From assembly GCF_019195455.1 (NCBI RefSeq), contig NZ_JAIMBW010000001.1, forward strand, positions 3,748,001-3,812,000: DNA of 64,000 nt, written 5' to 3'. The notes beneath the pieces were generated by a model, which was not told where the DNA came from, ran no database searches, and was given only the letters and a program-made list of their open reading frames with translations. Each line of letters begins with the position of its first letter. The stretch's first letter is position 1. A program made the position numbers and the translations under genes. Of this stretch, positions 1 through 8,235 are shown in pieces. This DNA comes from Gymnodinialimonas phycosphaerae (GTDB taxonomy: Bacteria; Pseudomonadota; Alphaproteobacteria; Rhodobacterales; Rhodobacteraceae).

Positions 1-162
1 TGCCTGTCGTGTTCATGGGCCTGCCTCGCACGTTTTGATTCTTGTTTGATCCCCGACGATGGCGAAACAATGTGGTCAAATTGGGGCGTTTGTTTCGATT
101 TGGTCCGCATTCCTTCCGTAAGATGCGTTGCGCAAACCACCGCAGCGCCCTAAGTCCGCGCC

Positions 163-645
163 ATGGAGATCGATATTCTGACAGAAGCGCCGCAGTGGGA
201 CGCGCTTGATCTTGAGGGGCTGGCGCAAGCGGCTTTCACCGAGGCATTGCGGGATCTGTCGCTTGATCCTGATGCCTTCGCGCTCTCGATCCTGGCCTGC
301 GACGATGTCCGCATCGCCACGCTGAACACCGAATTCCGCGGCAAGCCCACGGCGACAAACGTGCTAAGTTGGCCCACCGAGGACCGCGCGCCGGACGTTC
401 CCGGCACGATGCCTGATCTTGCTGGCCTTCTGGAAGAACTCGGCGATCTGGCGCTGGCCTATGAAACCTGCGCGCGCGAGGCGCGCGACGGCGGCAAACC
501 GTTTGCCGATCACGTGACCCATTTGCTTGTGCATGGCCTGTTGCATTGTCTTGGTTTCGACCACGAAACCGACCCGGACGCCACGCTAATGGAGGCGACA
601 GAGACGCGGATACTTGCCAGACTAGGGGTCCCTGACCCATATTGA
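163..645 (+). CDS. ybeY: Endoribonuclease YbeY
   Basis: YbeY is a zinc-dependent endoribonuclease acting in 16S rRNA maturation and ribosome quality control. The 160-aa product carries the family signature HGLLHCLGFDH (HxxxHxxGxDH) near residues 124-134, whose three His bind the metal, and the upstream TNVLSWP block. Length is typical. It opens the ybeY-corC-lnt run; the usual upstream partner phoH is not visible in the first 162 bases. The ATG is the first in frame, with no strong Shine-Dalgarno sequence. Confidence 0.95.
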   Translation: MEIDILTEAPQWDALDLEGLAQAAFTEALRDLSLDPDAFALSILACDDVRIATLNTEFRGKPTATNVLSWPTEDRAPDVPGTMPDLAGLLEELGDLALAYETCAREARDGGKPFADHVTHLLVHGLLHCLGFDHETDPDATLMEATETRILARLGVPDPY

Positions 646-691
646 ATGTGTAGGGGCGATTTCGGCCCGGTTTTACTTTTGGAAAGGAGCC

Positions 692-1600
692 ATGAGCTCA
701 AACCCTGATCCGTCGTCTCCCGCGGCGCGTGGCGCGCCACCCAGCGAATATGAGACCGACGAAGATTCCCCGGCCCAGAGGCCCGGGTTTTTCGCCCGTT
801 TTTTCGGCGCCGAAACGTCGGGGACAGACCCCGATGACGAGGTTCTGCCCGATGATCCATCTACCCCTCAAACGCTCGGCCCCCGGTTGCCCGGCATCTC
901 CAACCTGCGACGGATGCGGGTGGAGGATGTGGCGATTCCACGGGCCGAGATCACCTCGGTTGCCAGTGATACAAACCTGCCCGATCTGGTGCAGGTGTTT
1001 CGCGACAGCGGCCTGACGCGCCTGCCGGTCTACGACGGGACGCTGGACGAGCCTATTGGCCTGGTCCACCTCAAGGACATCGCGTTGAGCTATGGGTTCA
1101 ACGGCGGCGATGAGCCCTTCATCCTGTCCGAAAGCTTGCGGCCCGTGCTTTATGTGCCGCCCTCGATGCCCATCGGTGTGCTGCTGACCAAGATGCAGGC
1201 GGATCGGATCCACATGGCGCTGGTGATCGACGAATACGGCGGTGTGGACGGTCTGCTGACCATCGAGGATCTGATCGAACAGGTCATTGGCGAGATCGAG
1301 GATGAACACGACATCGAAGAGGCGCAGCCTTGGATCAAGGAAGAAGATGGCGCCTTTCTGGCGCTGGCACGCGCGCCGCTTGATGAATTCGAATCCGAGA
1401 TCGGGCTGGATCTGGTTGATGAGGAGGAAGAGGAAGAGGTCGACACCCTTGGCGGCCTCGTATTCCTTCTGACGGGCCGCGTGCCTGCGCGGGGAGAGGT
1501 CGTGCCACATCCCTCAGGCGTGGAGTTCGAGGTGATCGATGCAGATCCCCGCCGCATCAAGCGCCTGCGCGTTCGGCTGCCGTCCGAGGCCGCTGAGTGA
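692..1600 (+). CDS. CorC/HlyC-type CBS-domain protein
   Basis: Soluble hemolysin/CorC-family protein of 302 aa: an acidic variable N-terminus (about 1-70), a CBS-domain pair (about 75-205, containing LVIDEYGGVDGLLTIEDL) and a C-terminal transporter-associated CorC_HlyC domain. In enterobacteria CorC is linked to Mg/Co efflux; the role in alphaproteobacteria is less certain. The ATG follows AAAGGAG with good spacing. Its stop overlaps the GTG start of lnt, which implies translational coupling. It sits downstream of ybeY as in most alphaproteobacteria. Confidence 0.9.
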   Translation: MSSNPDPSSPAARGAPPSEYETDEDSPAQRPGFFARFFGAETSGTDPDDEVLPDDPSTPQTLGPRLPGISNLRRMRVEDVAIPRAEITSVASDTNLPDLVQVFRDSGLTRLPVYDGTLDEPIGLVHLKDIALSYGFNGGDEPFILSESLRPVLYVPPSMPIGVLLTKMQADRIHMALVIDEYGGVDGLLTIEDLIEQVIGEIEDEHDIEEAQPWIKEEDGAFLALARAPLDEFESEIGLDLVDEEEEEEVDTLGGLVFLLTGRVPARGEVVPHPSGVEFEVIDADPRRIKRLRVRLPSEAAE

Positions 1601-3093
1601 CATCACTCGGTCGCTGGCAGGCCCGCGCGCTGGCGGTCTTCGCGGGGGGCGTGGCGGCGTTGGCCTTGCCGCCGTTCAATGCGTGGTACGCGATCTTTGC
1701 TGCCTTCGCGCTGATCGCGGCGCTTGTGGCCACGGCCGAGACGCCGCGCGGCGCGGCTTGGCGGGCGTGGGCCGCTGGCGTGGGGTGGTTTGGCGTCTCG
1801 ATGCATTGGATCGTGCAACCGTTTTTCGTGGATGCCGCCGTAACGGGCTGGATGGCCCCCTTCGCCCTCGTCCTGTTGGCGGGGGGCTTGGCGCTGTTCT
1901 GGGGGCTGGCCGGATGGGCCGCGGCACGGGTCAGCGAAGGCCCCGGGCGCGCGTGGGTCTTTGCCGGGCTATTGACTCTTTTGGAGGCGCTTCGCGGTCA
2001 CATCTTCACGGGACTGCCATGGGCGCAGCCCGGCCACGGCTTGATCGACAGCCAGGCGCTGGCCCTGTCGGCCCATGTGGGTCCGCATGGATTGACGCTA
2101 CTGGTCCTGTTTGTGTCGGCAGCCTCTGCCGTGATCTACCTCTACAAGGGGCCGACGTGGGCGGGGGTGCCGCTTGCCTTCGGGCTGGCTCTTGGCCTTG
2201 TCCCCATGGCCGCCCCCGCGCCCGCGCCCGCGGCGGAAGCCCCCGTTTTGCGTATCGTGCAGATCAATGCCCCCCAGCATCTGAAATGGCAGCGCGACAT
2301 GGTCCCGGTGTTCTTTGAGCGTGGCCTGACACTCACGGCCAGCGCGCCGGGGCCGCTTGGCGCACCGGATCTGGTGATCTGGCCCGAGACCAGCCTGCCC
2401 GAGATCCTGGACCGCTCCGACCTCGCGCGCGCGCGGATCGCGGAGGCCGCTGGCGGGGCCGAGGTGTTGATCGGCGGTCAACGCTATGCGGGGCTGGAGC
2501 CACGCAACATGCTGGCGTATCTGGCGGCGGATGGCGGTATCGCCAGCGTTTACGATAAGCACCACCTTGTGCCCTTCGGCGAATACCTGCCCCTGCGCGG
2601 ACGGGCGGAGGCCCTTGGCCTGCAAGGCCTCGCTCAGCAGCTGTCGGGGGGGTATCGTCCGGGGGAGGGTCCGGGCGTGATGGATCTGGGCCCGCTTGGG
2701 CGCGCCTTCCCGATGATTTGCTACGAGGCGATTTTTCCGGGCTACATCCGTGCGGTCGCCCGCCCTGATTGGATGGTGCAGGTTACCAATGATGCCTGGT
2801 TCGGCAGTTTCGCCATGCCCTACCAACACCTCGCGCTGGCGCGCCTGCGCGCGGCGGAACAGGGCTTGCCCCTGATCCGGGCCGCCAACACGGGCGTCTC
2901 GGCTGTGATCGATGCGCGGGGCGAGGTGACCCATTCCCTGCCAATGGACACCCAGGGTACCCTTGACGCCCGTCTGCCACCTGCCTTGCCGCCAACGCTT
3001 TATGCCCGAACAGGCGACCTGCCAGCGCTGATTCTTGCGATATTTGTCACATTGTCCGGACTAGCCGTCGCGCGCGCCCGTTCGCCCCATTGA
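1597..3093 (+). CDS. lnt: Apolipoprotein N-acyltransferase
   Basis: Lnt transfers the third acyl chain onto lipoproteins at the periplasmic face of the inner membrane. The 498-aa product has about six hydrophobic N-terminal segments followed by a nitrilase-fold domain (about 215-470). The catalytic Glu (WPETSLPE), Lys (YDKHHLVPFGEY) and Cys (MICYEAIFPG) are all present. It starts at a GTG that shares GTGA with the corC stop. The gene ends 85 bases before metK, and the metK riboswitch lies in that gap. Confidence 0.95.
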   Translation: MTSLGRWQARALAVFAGGVAALALPPFNAWYAIFAAFALIAALVATAETPRGAAWRAWAAGVGWFGVSMHWIVQPFFVDAAVTGWMAPFALVLLAGGLALFWGLAGWAAARVSEGPGRAWVFAGLLTLLEALRGHIFTGLPWAQPGHGLIDSQALALSAHVGPHGLTLLVLFVSAASAVIYLYKGPTWAGVPLAFGLALGLVPMAAPAPAPAAEAPVLRIVQINAPQHLKWQRDMVPVFFERGLTLTASAPGPLGAPDLVIWPETSLPEILDRSDLARARIAEAAGGAEVLIGGQRYAGLEPRNMLAYLAADGGIASVYDKHHLVPFGEYLPLRGRAEALGLQGLAQQLSGGYRPGEGPGVMDLGPLGRAFPMICYEAIFPGYIRAVARPDWMVQVTNDAWFGSFAMPYQHLALARLRAAEQGLPLIRAANTGVSAVIDARGEVTHSLPMDTQGTLDARLPPALPPTLYARTGDLPALILAIFVTLSGLAVARARSPH

Positions 3094-3126
3094 TTGCGGC
3101 GTGAAAGGCGCGTAAGCGGCGGATAA

Positions 3127-3178
3127 CCCCTCCACAACGGCTTCCTGGCGTGGGGGAAATATTAATGGAGCACTCCCC
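3127..3178 (+). promoter_or_regulatory. SAM/SAH riboswitch in the metK leader
   Basis: The leader directly before metK matches the SAM/SAH riboswitch class of Rhodobacterales. A stem CCTCCAC/GTGGGGG (3129-3135 with 3150-3156) encloses the loop AACGGCTTCCTGGC, followed by a short A/T linker and ATGGAGCA (3164-3171). The CTTCC of the loop can pair with GGAG to form the pseudoknot. GGAG is also the metK Shine-Dalgarno sequence, so ligand binding would hide it and repress translation. Class and gene position agree with the published family; the pairing was done by eye. Confidence 0.9.
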
Positions 3179-4360
3179 ATGGCGCGTAATAACTACCTGT
3201 TCACCTCGGAATCCGTGTCCGAGGGCCACCCCGATAAGGTCTGCGACCGGATTTCCGACGCAATCCTCGATGCATTCCTGTCCGAAGAGCCCGAAGCGCG
3301 CGTCGCGTGTGAGACCTTCGCCACCACCAACCGCGTTGTCATCGGCGGTGAAGTGGGGTTGAGCGATCAGGACAAGTTGCACGAATACATGGGCAAAGTG
3401 GACCCCATCGTGCGCGCCTGCATCAAGGAAATCGGCTACGAGCAGGACAAGTTTCACCACGAGACGGTGGAAATCACCAACCTGCTGCACGAGCAATCCG
3501 CCCACATCGCACAAGGCGTCGATGCGGCCGACAACAAGGATGAAGGCGCTGGCGACCAGGGTATCATGTTTGGTTATGCCGTGGCCGAGACGCCCGAGTT
3601 GATGCCCGCCCCGATCCACTACGCCCACGCAATTCTCAAGCGGTTGGCGGATGTGCGCAAATCGGGTGAGCAGGCGGTCCTTGGCCCAGATGCGAAATCT
3701 CAGCTATCGGTGCGCTACGTGGACGGGATGCCTGTGGGTGTCAGCTCTATCGTTCTGTCGACCCAGCATCTGGACGAGTCGCTGACATCGGCGGACGTGC
3801 GCGCAATCGTGGAGCCTTACATCCGCGAGGAATTGCCCGAGGGTTGGATTTCCGCCGATACCGAATGGCACGTGAACCCCACGGGCAAGTTCGTCATTGG
3901 CGGGCCCGATGGCGACGCGGGCCTGACGGGCCGCAAGATCATCGTGGACACTTACGGCGGTGCCGCGCCCCATGGGGGCGGTGCGTTCTCGGGCAAGGAT
4001 CCGACCAAGGTGGACCGCTCGGCGGCTTATGCCGCGCGCTATCTGGCGAAGAACGTGGTGGCTGCGGGCCTGGCGCATCGCTGCACGATCCAGCTGAGCT
4101 ATGCCATCGGCGTTGCCAAGCCGCTGTCGATCTATTGCGACACGCATCAGACCGGGCAGGTCCACGAAGCCGAGATCGAGCGCGCCCTGGCCGAGGTCAT
4201 GGACCTGACGCCGCGCGGGATCCGCACGCACCTTGGCATGAACCGCCCGATCTACGCGCGCACGGCGGCCTACGGCCACTTTGGCCGCGCCCCTGAGGCC
4301 GACGGCGGCTTCTCGTGGGAAAAGATCGATCTGGCCGACGCGATCAAGGCGGCGCTTTAA
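3179..4360 (+). CDS. metK: S-adenosylmethionine synthetase
   Basis: MetK makes S-adenosylmethionine from methionine and ATP. The 393-aa product has the N-terminal [11 protein letters not shown] motif, the ATP-binding motif [12 protein letters not shown] (about 122-133) and the loop [19 protein letters not shown]. Length is normal. The ATG lies 8 bases after the GGAG that belongs to the SAM/SAH riboswitch, so expression is probably feedback-controlled at translation initiation. A strong terminator follows 30 bases after the stop. Confidence 0.98.
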   Translation: MARNNYLFTSESVSEGHPDKVCDRISDAILDAFLSEEPEARVACETFATTNRVVIGGEVGLSDQDKLHEYMGKVDPIVRACIKEIGYEQDKFHHETVEITNLLHEQSAHIAQGVDAADNKDEGAGDQGIMFGYAVAETPELMPAPIHYAHAILKRLADVRKSGEQAVLGPDAKSQLSVRYVDGMPVGVSSIVLSTQHLDESLTSADVRAIVEPYIREELPEGWISADTEWHVNPTGKFVIGGPDGDAGLTGRKIIVDTYGGAAPHGGGAFSGKDPTKVDRSAAYAARYLAKNVVAAGLAHRCTIQLSYAIGVAKPLSIYCDTHQTGQVHEAEIERALAEVMDLTPRGIRTHLGMNRPIYARTAAYGHFGRAPEADGGFSWEKIDLADAIKAAL

Positions 4361-4375
4361 GCGCGGCTACATTCG

Positions 4376-4834
4376 GTGGTGGAACAAGAGAAGCCCCAGC
4401 TCTGGCGCTATGGATTGCGCCATGTGCTGGGGCTTTTTCTTTCAACGGTTCTGTTGGTGATCTATCTGTTCCTGGTGACGATAGCCGATGGCTGGGGCTC
4501 GCGCTTCGGGAACGGGTTCGGCGGCGGCGTTGCGCTTCTGGTTTGGGCGATTGTCCCGACAGTAGCTGTGGGGCGTTTGTTCGCGCGGCGGGAAGCCCGT
4601 ATGATGGGATGGGGCGAGGCGCTGCGTATCGCGTTCCCTGCCTCGGTTCTGTTGAGCGTTTTCATTATCTGGACCGGGTTGGGGATGCGCAGCGATCGGC
4701 CTGAATTGCGCCTGAGTGACGGGCAGTTCTGGCTGCTGCATGTCGGATACATTGTCGTGGCATTCGGGTTCTTCACAGGCGCTTTGTGGCTACGGGCGCG
4801 TTTGGAGGCGCGCCGCTTGCGCGGTGAGGCTTGA
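4376..4834 (+). CDS. Small integral membrane protein of unknown function
   Basis: Open frame of 152 aa with a GTG start (4376 or 4379) and about four hydrophobic segments (roughly 17-37, 50-67, 84-102, 120-140). No family recognised. It lies between metK and trmB on the same strand. Its first 20 codons coincide with the strong metK terminator hairpin, so it is either made from read-through transcripts, starts at a later GTG (4424), or has its own downstream promoter. Codon use resembles its neighbours and the hydrophobic pattern is coherent, so it is probably real. Confidence 0.6.
   Translation: MVEQEKPQLWRYGLRHVLGLFLSTVLLVIYLFLVTIADGWGSRFGNGFGGGVALLVWAIVPTVAVGRLFARREARMMGWGEALRIAFPASVLLSVFIIWTGLGMRSDRPELRLSDGQFWLLHVGYIVVAFGFFTGALWLRARLEARRLRGEA
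4391..4441 (+). terminator. Rho-independent terminator after metK
   Basis: Perfect 10-bp outer stem AAGCCCCAGC (4391-4400) with GCTGGGGCTT (4426-4435). An inner 6-bp stem TGGCGC/GCGCCA (4403-4408 with 4417-4422) lies inside, and the run TTTTTCTTT follows. It lies 30 bases after the metK stop. It also falls inside the first codons of the next open frame, which starts at 4376. Confidence 0.88.
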
Positions 4835-4868
4835 GCCGGGGACAGGATCAAGCTACTCCGCCGCCATC

Positions 4869-5582
4869 ATGACTGACCCGCATCCCAACCGCCCGCACCG
4901 CAATTTCTATGGCCGCCGCAAGGGCCATGACCTCCGCGATAGCCAAGAACGTTATCTGGCAGAGGATTTGGCACGCCTGTCGCCCGGCGCGGTTGATTGG
5001 GACGTGAACCCTGACCGGGTACCGTTGGACCTCGACAAGCGGTTCGGCGGCAAGGATGTGTGGCTGGAGGTCGGCTTTGGCGGCGGCGAGCATATGGTGC
5101 ATCAGGCTGCCAGCAATCCGGACGTCGCGATCATCGGGTGTGAGCCGTACATCAATGGTGTCGCCATGCTGCTTGGGAAGATCCGGGAAGCGGGGGTTTC
5201 GAACCTTGCCGTCTATCCGGGCGACGCGCGCGATTTGTTTGATGTCTTGCCGGAAGGGTCAATCTCAAAGGCGTTCCTGCTGTATCCTGACCCCTGGCCC
5301 AAGGCGCGCCACCATCGTCGTCGCTTCGTGACGGCGGAGCATCTGGAGCCGCTTCACCGGGTGTTGAAAGAGGGGGCAAAATTCAGGGTCGCGACGGACA
5401 TCAAGGACTACGTGCGCCAGACCATGGAAGAGGTCCCGAAGGCAGGGTTCGAGTGGTTGGCCGAGACCGCGCAGGATTGGCGGGAGCCTTGGGGCGACTG
5501 GTTGTCGACCCGCTACGAGCAGAAGGCGCTGCGCGAGGGCCGGGCGCCCCATTACATGACGTTTCGAAAAACGCGCGGCTAG
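4869..5582 (+). CDS. trmB: tRNA (guanine-N7-)-methyltransferase
   Basis: TrmB methylates G46 of tRNA using SAM. The 237-aa product has the SAM-binding motif VGFGGGEHMV, the CEPYINGV segment and the family signature LLYPDPWPKARHHRRRF. The start was set at the ATG of MTDPHPNRPH because the upstream in-frame extension lacks similarity and overlaps the previous gene. The first motif of a duplicated palindrome begins 7 bases after the stop. Confidence 0.95.
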   Translation: MTDPHPNRPHRNFYGRRKGHDLRDSQERYLAEDLARLSPGAVDWDVNPDRVPLDLDKRFGGKDVWLEVGFGGGEHMVHQAASNPDVAIIGCEPYINGVAMLLGKIREAGVSNLAVYPGDARDLFDVLPEGSISKAFLLYPDPWPKARHHRRRFVTAEHLEPLHRVLKEGAKFRVATDIKDYVRQTMEEVPKAGFEWLAETAQDWREPWGDWLSTRYEQKALREGRAPHYMTFRKTRG

Positions 5583-5589
5583 ACTGGGC

Positions 5590-5605
5590 TGCTCAAGCTT
5601 GAGCA
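5590..5605. repeat. 16-bp perfect palindrome, copy 1
   Basis: TGCTCAAGCTTGAGCA is a perfect 16-bp palindrome, 7 bases after the trmB stop. A near-identical element (TGCTCAAGGTTGAGCA) lies at 9371-9386 after cmk. No T-run follows, so it is unlikely to be an intrinsic terminator. Both copies lie just upstream of AT-rich promoter-like stretches. A dimeric regulator site is the simplest reading, but the regulator is unknown. Confidence 0.6.
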
Positions 5606-5645
5606 AGGACGTAAGCCACGGAAAAATAGCGAAAAATAGAATCTG

Positions 5646-5661
5646 TTAAGACCCCGTTAAC
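5646..5661 (+). promoter_or_regulatory. CtrA-type box TTAA-N7-TTAAC upstream of aroA
   Basis: TTAA (5646-5649), seven bases, then TTAAC (5657-5661) matches the full consensus TTAA-N7-TTAAC of the alphaproteobacterial response regulator CtrA. It lies about 165 bases before the aroA start in an AT-rich part of the gap. Occupancy cannot be judged from sequence alone. Confidence 0.5.
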
Positions 5662-5702
5662 CCCTTATCACACCTTTGCCCACGGTTTTGGCGCAGGTCG
5701 GT

Positions 5703-5792
5703 GGCCTTCGGGGCCGGGGAGAGCTGAAAGCCCGTTTGGGGAGTGGACGCCCCTTGGCGTCGAAGGTATCAGGCCGATAGGTAAGTGGGCTT
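5703..5792 (+). promoter_or_regulatory. Possible structured leader of aroA
   Basis: Three stems can be drawn between the CtrA-type box and the aroA start: GGCC/GGCC (5703-5706 with 5712-5715), the tight hairpin GACGCC-CCTT-GGCGTC (5746-5761), and an outer stem AAGCCC/GGGCTT (5728-5733 with 5787-5792) enclosing it. No known leader class was recognised. GC-rich sequence folds easily, so this is only suggestive. Confidence 0.3.
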
Positions 5793-5824
5793 GACGCCTT
5801 GCCACACGAGAGGGAGAGACGGAT

Positions 5825-7177
5825 ATGTCCAGCCATGGTGATCCCAAACCGATGACATCCCGCAAGGGGGGAGCCCTGAAGGGCGTGGCGGAGGTGCCGG
5901 GCGACAAGTCGATCTCGCACCGGTCTTTGATCTTCGGCGCCATGGCCGTTGGCGAGACCCGCGTGACGGGGCTTCTGGAGGGGCAGGACGTGTTGGACAC
6001 GGCCAGTGCCATGCGGGCGTTCGGGGCGCAGGTCACGCGCGAGGATGACGGAACCTGGTCGATCCATGGTGTCGGCGTCGGTGGCTTTGCAGAGCCGGAA
6101 GACGTGCTCGATTGCGGTAATTCGGGCACCGGGGTGCGCTTGTTGATGGGCGCGATGGCCACGACGCCGATTTCCGTGACGTTCACCGGCGATGCGTCTT
6201 TGCGCTCGCGCCCCATGGCGCGGGTCACGGATCCGTTGGCGCTGTTTGGCACGCAAGCCTATGGACGCGCGCAGGGCCGCTTGCCCATGACCTTGGTCGG
6301 TGCGGCGCAGCCGATGCCGGTGCGCTATGCGACGCCGGTGCCCTCGGCGCAGGTCAAATCCGCGGTATTGCTGGCCGGTTTGAATGCCCCCGGTGAGACC
6401 GTGGTGATCGAGGCGGAAGCCACGCGCGACCACAGTGAACGGATGCTGGCAGGCTTCGGTGCGACGATCTCCACCGAGGTGACGGATGAGGGCCGGGTGA
6501 TCACGTTGCAGGGCCAGCCAGAATTGCGCCCGCAGGTCATCGCGGTGCCGCGCGATCCCAGTTCGGCCGCCTTCCCGGTTTGCGCGGCGCTGATCACAGA
6601 AGGGTCAGACGTGTTGGTGCCCAACATCGGCCTCAACCCAACGCGGGCGGGTCTGTTCGAGACCCTGCGAGACATGGGCGCGGACCTGACCTACGAGAAC
6701 CCGCGTGAAGAGGGCGGTGAACCGGTGGCAGATTTGCGCGCGCGTTTCTCGCCCAACATGAAGGGCATCGAGGTACCGCCAGAGCGCGCCGCGAGCATGA
6801 TTGACGAATATCCTATCCTGTCGATCGTTGCGGCCAATGCCGAAGGGCAAACGGTGATGCGGGGCGTCAAGGAGTTGCGGGTGAAGGAAAGCGACCGGAT
6901 CGCCGCCATGGCGGACGGCTTACGCCTTAATGGTATCGAGGTTGAGGATGGCCCCGATTGGTGGATCGTTCACGGGCGTGGCCCCGGCGGTGTGGCGGGC
7001 GGCGCGACCGTTGCCACCCATCTGGACCACCGCATCGCGATGTCGTTCCTCTGCGCGGGCTTTGCCAGCCAGAAGGGCATCACCATCGATGATTGCGGCC
7101 CCATCGCCACCTCTTTCCCGATTTTCGAGCCGCTCATGAAGGCGCTTGGCGCGCGGCTGGAGCTTTCGAACCGCTGA
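5825..7177 (+). CDS. aroA: 5-enolpyruvylshikimate-3-phosphate synthase
   Basis: EPSP synthase, sixth step of the shikimate pathway. The 450-aa product begins with the substrate-binding [11 protein letters not shown] and contains [46 protein letters not shown] and [11 protein letters not shown]. The overall sequence resembles the class II enzymes of alphaproteobacteria. At the position where Agrobacterium CP4 has the glyphosate-tolerance Ala (GNAATG) this protein has Gly (GNSGTG). The ATG follows AGAGGGAGAGA. Its usual partner cmk is displaced 1.5 kb downstream. Confidence 0.97.
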   Translation: MSSHGDPKPMTSRKGGALKGVAEVPGDKSISHRSLIFGAMAVGETRVTGLLEGQDVLDTASAMRAFGAQVTREDDGTWSIHGVGVGGFAEPEDVLDCGNSGTGVRLLMGAMATTPISVTFTGDASLRSRPMARVTDPLALFGTQAYGRAQGRLPMTLVGAAQPMPVRYATPVPSAQVKSAVLLAGLNAPGETVVIEAEATRDHSERMLAGFGATISTEVTDEGRVITLQGQPELRPQVIAVPRDPSSAAFPVCAALITEGSDVLVPNIGLNPTRAGLFETLRDMGADLTYENPREEGGEPVADLRARFSPNMKGIEVPPERAASMIDEYPILSIVAANAEGQTVMRGVKELRVKESDRIAAMADGLRLNGIEVEDGPDWWIVHGRGPGGVAGGATVATHLDHRIAMSFLCAGFASQKGITIDDCGPIATSFPIFEPLMKALGARLELSNR

Positions 7178-7199
7178 CCGGAAGGCGCGCCGGGGGGTG

Positions 7200-7896
7200 T
7201 TACTCTGCCGCGATGGTGTGGGCGTGGTGGTTGCTTGCATCTACCGGGACGCGCGCCAGACCGTCGCGGGCGGGCTCGGACGCGGGGCCCTTCACGTCGC
7301 ACGCCGCCGATGGCGAACAGAAGTGTCGCCAGGGGAAGCTGCTGCCGGCGCCATGTGGCCTCCAGCCAGCGGTAGAACGGGTCGTTCGTCACGCGGTCCT
7401 CGATGTGCAGCGCGGGCGGATGGTCCAGGCGCTGTGCACAATGCATCTGCCACAGGGCATCGCACCAGAAGCCCACGTCATGTTTGGCGAAGGAATGGCA
7501 ATCGGGTTGTTGCTGCTGCTGCTCGCGCATCTCGTGGATGTGGAACATCCCGATGGGGCCCGCCATGTCGACCAACGTGCCGAGATAGACCAGCGTGTAT
7601 TCCAGCCAGCGCGGGGCGGCGAAGCTACGGTGGATCAGTAAGCGGTGCATGCCGACGGAATGCCCAAGGCACAGCGTCAGCAGCATCAGGACGAAGGTCA
7701 CGCCCGCCACCGCCCATGACGGGAAGGCCACCACGCCGATGATCCCGGCCAGCGCCATGGAGCTGAACCACAGGGATTTCGTGGGGGCCCAAACGACGCG
7801 CCCTGCAACGGCAGAGCTGCCTCGCAGGGGGGCACGCGATCCGTCGCTTTCAGCATTCCTCCGTCGGCCATCCCTTGCACTTCCTCTATTCAACAT
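7200..7896 (-). pseudogene. Fatty-acid desaturase remnant with internal out-of-frame deletion
   Basis: On the minus strand the frame starting near 7896 reads as an acyl desaturase: WAPTKSLWFSSM, the first histidine box GHSVGMHRLLIH, MAGPIGMFHIHEMR and LDHPPALHIEDRV. Near 7300, after LLFAIGG, this frame turns into nonsense and runs on into antisense of aroA. A second frame takes over at about 7305 and reads as a normal C-terminus (DVKGPASEPARDGLARV) ending at a TAA at 7200-7202. The central-to-C-terminal stretch with the later His boxes is missing. An out-of-frame internal deletion explains this; enzyme activity is not expected. Confidence 0.7.
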
Positions 7897-8116
7897 TCAT
7901 TCGTCGATCCTCGAATCGGCGGGCTTGATCTGGCGCAAGCGCGAGGGGCAGTTCATTCTCTACGGGATGGAGCAGGAACAACTGGCCGGGCACTTGTGGA
8001 CGTTCATGCAAGAGGTCTGCCCGCCGTCGCGCGCGCTGCGTCGTGAGGTGCGCCAAGAGATGGACGCCAGCGCTGCGCCCGATGACGCGGCTTCGCCTGA
8101 TCCCACCGCTCCTTGA
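7868..8116 (+). pseudogene. ArsR-type regulator remnant (C-terminal part)
   Basis: From about 7890 the plus-strand frame reads SSILESAGLIWRKREGQFIL followed by YGMEQEQLAGHLWTFMQEV. This looks like the recognition helix, beta wing and C-terminal helix of an ArsR-family winged-helix repressor. The N-terminal half is absent, and the frame upstream is antisense to the desaturase remnant. A TSSIQHS-like piece in another frame near 7878 suggests a frameshift at the junction. It ends in a Pro/Asp/Ala-rich tail at the TGA at 8114-8116. Confidence 0.5.
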
Positions 8117-8235
8117 CGCTTTCCGCGTCGCCTCGCAGGATGGGCGTTGCGCACAGCGGGAGCGATAGCCATGACCGAACGGAGCGGAGCCTGCCCCCGT
8201 GGGGCGTATCACGTCATGACGGCACGCGTGTTGCC

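Noticed and set aside
1..153. Open plus-strand frame from the left edge to TAA at 151-153, possible end of phoH
   Set aside because: The translation (Cys/Trp-rich) does not resemble PhoH or any coding sequence I know.
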